A DNA stretch of 64,000 nt. It comes from Franzmannia pantelleriensis. GTDB lineage: Bacteria > Pseudomonadota > Gammaproteobacteria > Pseudomonadales > Halomonadaceae. The DNA is taken from positions 1 through 64,000 of the forward strand of contig NZ_FNGH01000017.1 of NCBI RefSeq assembly GCF_900102875.1, given 5' to 3'. Of the stretch, positions 60,592-64,000 are shown piece after piece. Below the pieces are notes generated by a model. That model was not told where the DNA came from. It saw only the letters and a program-made list of their open reading frames with translations, and did no database searches. The translations under genes and the position numbers were made by a program. Every line of letters begins with the position of its first letter. Position 1 is the first letter of the stretch.

Positions 60592-60607
60592 ATGCAACTA
60601 GTTGCAT
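60592..60607. promoter_or_regulatory. Probable PadR operator, perfect 16-bp palindrome
   Basis: ATGCAACTAGTTGCAT is a perfect palindrome of the form ATGC-N8-GCAT, matching the spacing of the ATGT-N8-ACAT sites known for PadR-type repressors. It lies 24 bp upstream of the DUF2306 start in the divergent spacer. Confidence 0.7.
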
Positions 60608-60631
60608 AATGCTAGCCAACACGAGACCAAT

Positions 60632-60647
60632 ATGCAACTATGCACAT
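60632..60647. promoter_or_regulatory. Second probable PadR half-site
   Basis: ATGCAACTATGCACAT shows the same ATGC-N8-ACAT spacing and shares the left half with the palindrome at 60592-60607. It lies 25 bp upstream of the PadR start, suggesting autoregulation. Confidence 0.6.
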
Positions 60648-60671
60648 ATCAAGTCGATACCAGAGGCAAGA

Positions 60672-61202
60672 ATGTCGCTACGCGCCGTACTGTTGATCAC
60701 CCTGCAGCGCGAACCCGGTACCGGTTACGACGTGCTGCAGCGCTTCAAAACCGGGCTCGCCCACGTGTGGCAGGCCAGCCACCAGCAGATCTACCGTGAA
60801 CTCGACAAGATGCGCGGTGCGGGATTGCTCGACTGCGAGACCGTGCCCCAGGCCGAGCGCCCCGATCGCAAGGTCTACTCCATCACCCCCGCAGGGCGCG
60901 CCGAACTGGATGCCTGGCTGGCTGCCCCGCTCGGCCCCAGCGCCGTACGCCAGCCGCTGTTCGCCAAGTTCTTCATCTGGGAGGACTGGCCTGCCGAGGC
61001 GCGCCAGCGGGAGCTCGCCAGCCTGCGTGAACAGCTCAACGCACGGCTGCAAGCTTATGCGGCCATCGAAAAGGAGTGGTTCAGTGACCCACAGGCACTG
61101 ACAGCCGCCCAACGCGCGCCTTGGCACACGCTCAGACTCGGCCAGCAACTGACAGAGACTTGGCTGACATGGCTTGAGGAGATACAAGCCGAAGGAGAGT
61201 GA
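60672..61202 (+). CDS. PadR-family transcriptional regulator
   Basis: The 176-residue protein has the PadR winged helix (about residues 5-85, with GTGYDVLQRFKTGLAHVWQASHQQIYREL and RPDRKVYSITPAGRAEL) followed by a helical C-terminal dimerisation domain. PadR repressors respond to phenolics or other small molecules. Start at 60672 follows AGAGG. The adjacent DUF2306 gene and the two palindromes suggest a self-contained divergent unit. Confidence 0.9.
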   Translation: MSLRAVLLITLQREPGTGYDVLQRFKTGLAHVWQASHQQIYRELDKMRGAGLLDCETVPQAERPDRKVYSITPAGRAELDAWLAAPLGPSAVRQPLFAKFFIWEDWPAEARQRELASLREQLNARLQAYAAIEKEWFSDPQALTAAQRAPWHTLRLGQQLTETWLTWLEEIQAEGE

Positions 61203-61236
61203 ATTACCTGCCCGCTGCTAGCACAATCCCTCCACC

Positions 61237-61854
61237 TCACCCCTTGGCGATGAGGAAGGCCCCGGCGGCGACCATCAGCGCACCGGCGGAGCGGTTGGCG
61301 CCCTTCATGGCGCGTTCGGTCTGCAGGAAACGTCGAGCACTGGAGGCGCCGGACGCCACCAGCATCAGGCCGATCATCAAGCCCGCGAAGGTAAGGCCGA
61401 CCACCAGCCCCATGTCGGCAGGGCTCAGGGCGGAGAGGTCGATAAAGGTAGGCAGGAAGGCAATATAGAAAAGGATCACCTTGGGGTTGGAGGCTGAGAT
61501 CAGAAAGCCTTGCAGGAAACCTTTCATGACATCCACTTTGCGCAGTTCAGGTGCCAGCGGTTCCGCCTCGATCGGCGCGCTCCACATCTTCCAGCCCAGG
61601 TAGAGCAGGTAGGCGGCCCCCAAGTAGCGAATCACCGTAAAGGCTTCACTCCAGTTCTCGGCCACTGCCGCCAGACCGTAGAAGGCCAGCAGCAGGTAGA
61701 TCAGGTCGCTGACCGTCATGCCCAGCGCCAGCGAGACGCAAGAACGTACGCCGGAAGCCATCCCTCTCGCCAGCAGGGCGAACACCCCGGGCCCCGGGGT
61801 CACGGCGAAGACAAGGATGGCGAAAAGATAGAGCAGCGCACTTTCGAGGGACAT
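61237..61854 (-). CDS. LysE/RhtB-family amino-acid exporter
   Basis: The 205-residue protein has six helices and the LysE signature near the N-terminus (AVTPGPGVFALLARGMASG) and the SASNPKVILFYIAFLPTF motif in the middle. It is an export permease for amino acids or derivatives. The start at 61854 is chosen over 61890 because the family N-terminus is SLESALLYLF. It lies 108 bp from the M24 gene on the same strand and could export a product of the 2OG-oxygenase/M24 pair, but the distance leaves this open. Confidence 0.88.
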   Translation of the reverse strand: MSLESALLYLFAILVFAVTPGPGVFALLARGMASGVRSCVSLALGMTVSDLIYLLLAFYGLAAVAENWSEAFTVIRYLGAAYLLYLGWKMWSAPIEAEPLAPELRKVDVMKGFLQGFLISASNPKVILFYIAFLPTFIDLSALSPADMGLVVGLTFAGLMIGLMLVASGASSARRFLQTERAMKGANRSAGALMVAAGAFLIAKG

Positions 61855-61962
61855 TGGCTTCCTGGTCGGCAAGGCAGTGGAACGGTGCAACCTACCATGC
61901 CGCGCGGACGCCGTCTGCCCCTCCTGCTGTGCACTCCACCGCCCACCGGATGAGGATATCGG

Positions 61963-63246
61963 TTAGAAATGGCGGCCAAGCAACACGTCATCGAAGGGAT
62001 AACCGCTGAGCTTTTCGATACCGGTCTCGGTCACCAACACCTCCTCCTCGAGCTTGACGCCGTCGGCGGCATCGACCTCGCCGATATAGCTCTCCACCGA
62101 GACCACCATGCCGGGCTCGAGGACGCCGTCCTTGGAGAAGCGGTCGAAATCCATATGGTGAGCAACCAGCGGCGTTTCGCCGTGCATGCCCACACCGTGG
62201 ATGATCGACGGGTAGCGGCGGTCGAGGAAGCGCTCGGGGATCTTCCACGCCTTCTCGGCGATCTCACGGTAGCTCATGCCGGGCTTGAGGATCGCCATGT
62301 TGTGGTGAACCTGCTCATGGGCCATCTGGTAGAGGCTCTGCTGATAGCCGCTGGGCCGCCCAGGTCCGACGTGAAAGGTGCGCGAGAAGTCCGAGTAGTA
62401 GCCGTGACAGCCGATGGTATCGGTGTCCAGCGCGACCAGCTCGCCAGCACGGATCACCCGGTCGCTGGCCTCGTTGAACCAGGGATTGGTGCGCGGCCCG
62501 GACGACAGCAGCCGGGTTTCGATGAACTCGCCGCCCTGGCGGATCACCTCGCCATACAGGATCGCGAACAGGTCGTTCTCGCGGATGCCCGGTTTGATGG
62601 CCGCTTCGACCTCGGCCACCGCCGCTTCGCTGCCGGCCATCGACTGGGCCAGGCAGGCGATCTCTTCCGGGGTCTTGATGCGTCGACAGTGCAAGGTGTC
62701 CTGCATGCAGTCGTAGACGTCCAGCCCCTGGGCCTCCAGTGAGCGCGCCAGATTGAGCGCGCAGCGGTCGAGCCCGACCTTCTTGTTGCCACGACCGTGG
62801 GCCTCGATCAGCTCGGCGATCTCCACGCCGAAGGGGTCGCTCGAGAGGTTGTCGCGCTGATTGACCGCCGACCACACCACCTTGGAGGTGCGCGCCTCGT
62901 CAATGGTCTCGAGCCAGGTCGAGACATGGGCGCTGCCGGGGTACTCGAAGAGGATGATCGGCCCATCCAGCGGCACATAGATATAGCGCGTGGAGTTGCG
63001 CAGGAAGTAGCCGAACATGTTGCGCGAACCGGTGGCATAGCGCTGGTTATAGGGGTCAAACAGCACCACCGCAGCATAGCCTTGCTCGGCCATCATGCCG
63101 CGCAGTCGCGCCAGGCGCCCAGCGCGCAGCTGCTTGGGATCGAAGGCGGTGGGAATGCTGTCACCGTTGGCCATCGGCGCCGAAGGCACCACCGGAATCT
63201 TGTCGGGCTCGTTATCGGATAGGTTCTCGAACTCTACGATGCTCAT
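61963..63246 (-). CDS. M24-family metalloenzyme, DddP-like but without the proposed catalytic Asp
   Basis: The 427-residue protein has the pita-bread metalloenzyme fold (M24) and resembles the DMSP lyase DddP, including ETRLLSSGPRTNPWFNEA near residue 243. All six expected metal ligands are present: Asp274 and Asp276 (ALDTDTIG), Asp286 (YYSDFSR), His350 (HGVGMHGETP), Glu385 (VSVESYIGE) and Glu400 (KLEEEV). The position I align with DddP Asp377, proposed as catalytic base, is Gly356. So lyase activity on DMSP is doubtful and a peptidase-, amidase- or hydrolase-type role is open. The start at 63246 is preferred over 63306. The gene follows the 2OG oxygenase by 40 bp and is probably cotranscribed with it. 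Confidence 0.8.
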   Translation of the reverse strand: MSIVEFENLSDNEPDKIPVVPSAPMANGDSIPTAFDPKQLRAGRLARLRGMMAEQGYAAVVLFDPYNQRYATGSRNMFGYFLRNSTRYIYVPLDGPIILFEYPGSAHVSTWLETIDEARTSKVVWSAVNQRDNLSSDPFGVEIAELIEAHGRGNKKVGLDRCALNLARSLEAQGLDVYDCMQDTLHCRRIKTPEEIACLAQSMAGSEAAVAEVEAAIKPGIRENDLFAILYGEVIRQGGEFIETRLLSSGPRTNPWFNEASDRVIRAGELVALDTDTIGCHGYYSDFSRTFHVGPGRPSGYQQSLYQMAHEQVHHNMAILKPGMSYREIAEKAWKIPERFLDRRYPSIIHGVGMHGETPLVAHHMDFDRFSKDGVLEPGMVVSVESYIGEVDAADGVKLEEEVLVTETGIEKLSGYPFDDVLLGRHF

Positions 63247-63286
63247 GAAATCTCTCTGTGCGGATGCGGTCTGCTCGAATCGGGAC

Positions 63287-64000
63287 TCAGTCGGCCAGAT
63301 TGTCACTGCGCGTCATGCCTTCGCGCAGCAGCTGCTCGTGAATCGGTGCCATGCGCCCGAAAATACGCTGGGCGCGCTCGGGGCGACCGATGAAACCAGG
63401 CTCCTTGGCGTAGGCGAAGATCACCGTGTGGCGCTCCTTGTCGCCCTCCACCGGGGTCACACGGTGCAGCGAGTAGCGGCCGAAAAAGATCTGCAGGTCA
63501 CCGGGCTGAAGCTCCAGCGAGGTGAGCGGCGAGCGGTCGCCGTCAAGCACCCGCTCCACTGCGTCGAAGTTCTCGCCCTCGGGACTCCGAATACCCGGCG
63601 CATACTCGAAGCGTCCGCCGCCGTGGGACTGGCGGGTCATCATGGTGACGATGAACTCGTTGGTGTCGTAGTGCCAGGGGTGCTGGCAACCCTCGCGCAG
63701 TACGTTGATCACCAGGCCGGCAAGCGGGTCGGCATACTCGTGGATTTCGTCCATGCCGACCACGCTGGCGATGAAGCGCTGGAAGCCGGCGTGCTCGTAG
63801 ACCTGACGAATGATGGTTTCGCTGTCGATGCGGTCACCGGCGACGAAACCGTTGGTGCGATCGTCGAAGCGATTCTTGGGATGTGTGGCCGGCAGTGACG
63901 CATCGCCATCACTGTTGTAAGGGTTGGTCTCGGTTTGGTTGTAGTGGGCCTCCGGCGACAGCCGCTCGGTTTCTCGCTCGAGCCGGTCGAGGGCGTCATC
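63287..64000 (-). CDS. Fe(II)/2-oxoglutarate-dependent oxygenase, BesD/HalD-like fold with HxD (partial, 5' end outside window)
   Basis: The frame is open from base 64000 to the stop at 63287 and the N-terminus is beyond the window. It has the metal-binding HxD in HPWHYDTNEFIV, a distal His in SLHRVTPV, and the 2-oxoglutarate-binding Arg in KERHTVIF, on a double-stranded beta-helix. The overall pattern recalls the BesD/HalD amino-acid halogenases and the related hydroxylases. Halogenases of this group have a small residue in place of the Asp or Glu; here it is Asp, so hydroxylation is favoured. Free or carrier-independent amino acids are typical substrates of the group. Its partner is the M24 gene. 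Confidence 0.82.
   Translation of the reverse strand, partial: DDALDRLERETERLSPEAHYNQTETNPYNSDGDASLPATHPKNRFDDRTNGFVAGDRIDSETIIRQVYEHAGFQRFIASVVGMDEIHEYADPLAGLVINVLREGCQHPWHYDTNEFIVTMMTRQSHGGGRFEYAPGIRSPEGENFDAVERVLDGDRSPLTSLELQPGDLQIFFGRYSLHRVTPVEGDKERHTVIFAYAKEPGFIGRPERAQRIFGRMAPIHEQLLREGMTRSDNLAD

Noticed and set aside
61963-63246. Ectoine hydrolase DoeA as the identity of the M24 protein
   Set aside because: DoeA is also an M24 enzyme, but the sequence near residues 243-290 resembles DddP much more closely, and no doeB-type deacetylase or doeX is adjacent.
63287-64000. Amino-acid halogenase (BesD/HalD) for the 2OG oxygenase
   Set aside because: The metal-binding motif reads His-Tyr-Asp. 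Halogenases of this group lack the carboxylate ligand to make room for chloride, so a hydroxylase is more likely.

Overview
The window looks like chromosome of a Halomonas-type (Halomonadaceae) gammaproteobacterium. This is inferred from the high G+C content, the strong G/C third-position bias, the fimV-asd-leuBDC and ybeL/leuS-lptE-holA neighbourhoods typical of gammaproteobacteria, and the many genes for quaternary-amine and osmolyte uptake and catabolism. No rRNA, tRNA, CRISPR array, insertion sequence or prophage was found. Most of the sequence is densely coding. Long antisense open frames occur opposite many genes and are treated as composition artefacts.

Layout. 1-8.3 kb: the truncated 3' part of fimV (its Pro-Glu repeat tail runs off the window), asd, then leuB, leuD and leuC on the minus strand, with a divergent LysR regulator. 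The spacers here hold heptamer tandem repeats and two copies of a structured dispersed repeat. 8.4-17.3 kb: an eight-gene plus-strand operon with a Rieske oxygenase and its reductase, an SDR, an orphan ChoX/ProX-like binding protein, a GMC (choline-dehydrogenase-like) oxidase, an aldehyde dehydrogenase, a class II aldolase and a GlxA/AraC regulator. It probably degrades a quaternary-ammonium alcohol or betaine that cannot be named from sequence. 17.4-26.6 kb: an uncharacterised membrane protein, ybeL, leuS-lptE-holA and a DctPQM TRAP transporter. 26.6-32.9 kb: a PPOX flavoprotein, a caa3-type cytochrome oxidase operon (CuA subunit fused to two cytochrome c domains; two subunit III genes) and a DUF1269-like protein.

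33.2-42.7 kb: the histidine-utilisation region, with hutC, a YjiH-type membrane protein, then hutI-hutG-hutU-hutH and an NhaC/YuiF-type transporter. Two identical TGTATATACA palindromes lie in the divergent promoter region and are probable HutC operators. 42.8-51.4 kb: a P2-type cation ATPase, a GAF-GGDEF-EAL c-di-GMP enzyme and a four-gene OpuC/Yeh-type osmoprotectant ABC importer ending in a hairpin. 51.4-61.9 kb: small housekeeping and accessory genes (nitrilase-fold amidase, the PA2779/PA2778 pair, ketopantoate reductase, PEBP, TetR, YjbQ, PhnA, YjfB-like, DsbA/FrnE, NAD-binding protein, lipoprotein, DCC protein, DUF2306/PadR pair with palindromic operators, LysE). 62.0-64.0 kb: a two-gene minus-strand unit with a DddP-like M24 metalloenzyme and an Fe(II)/2-oxoglutarate oxygenase truncated by the window end.

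The leading candidates for undescribed biology are the Rieske/GMC/aldolase operon, and the 2OG-oxygenase plus DddP-like pair. In the latter the metal ligands of DddP are kept but the residue aligned with its proposed catalytic Asp is Gly. The structured dispersed repeat, with compensatory changes between copies, is the most interesting non-coding signal.
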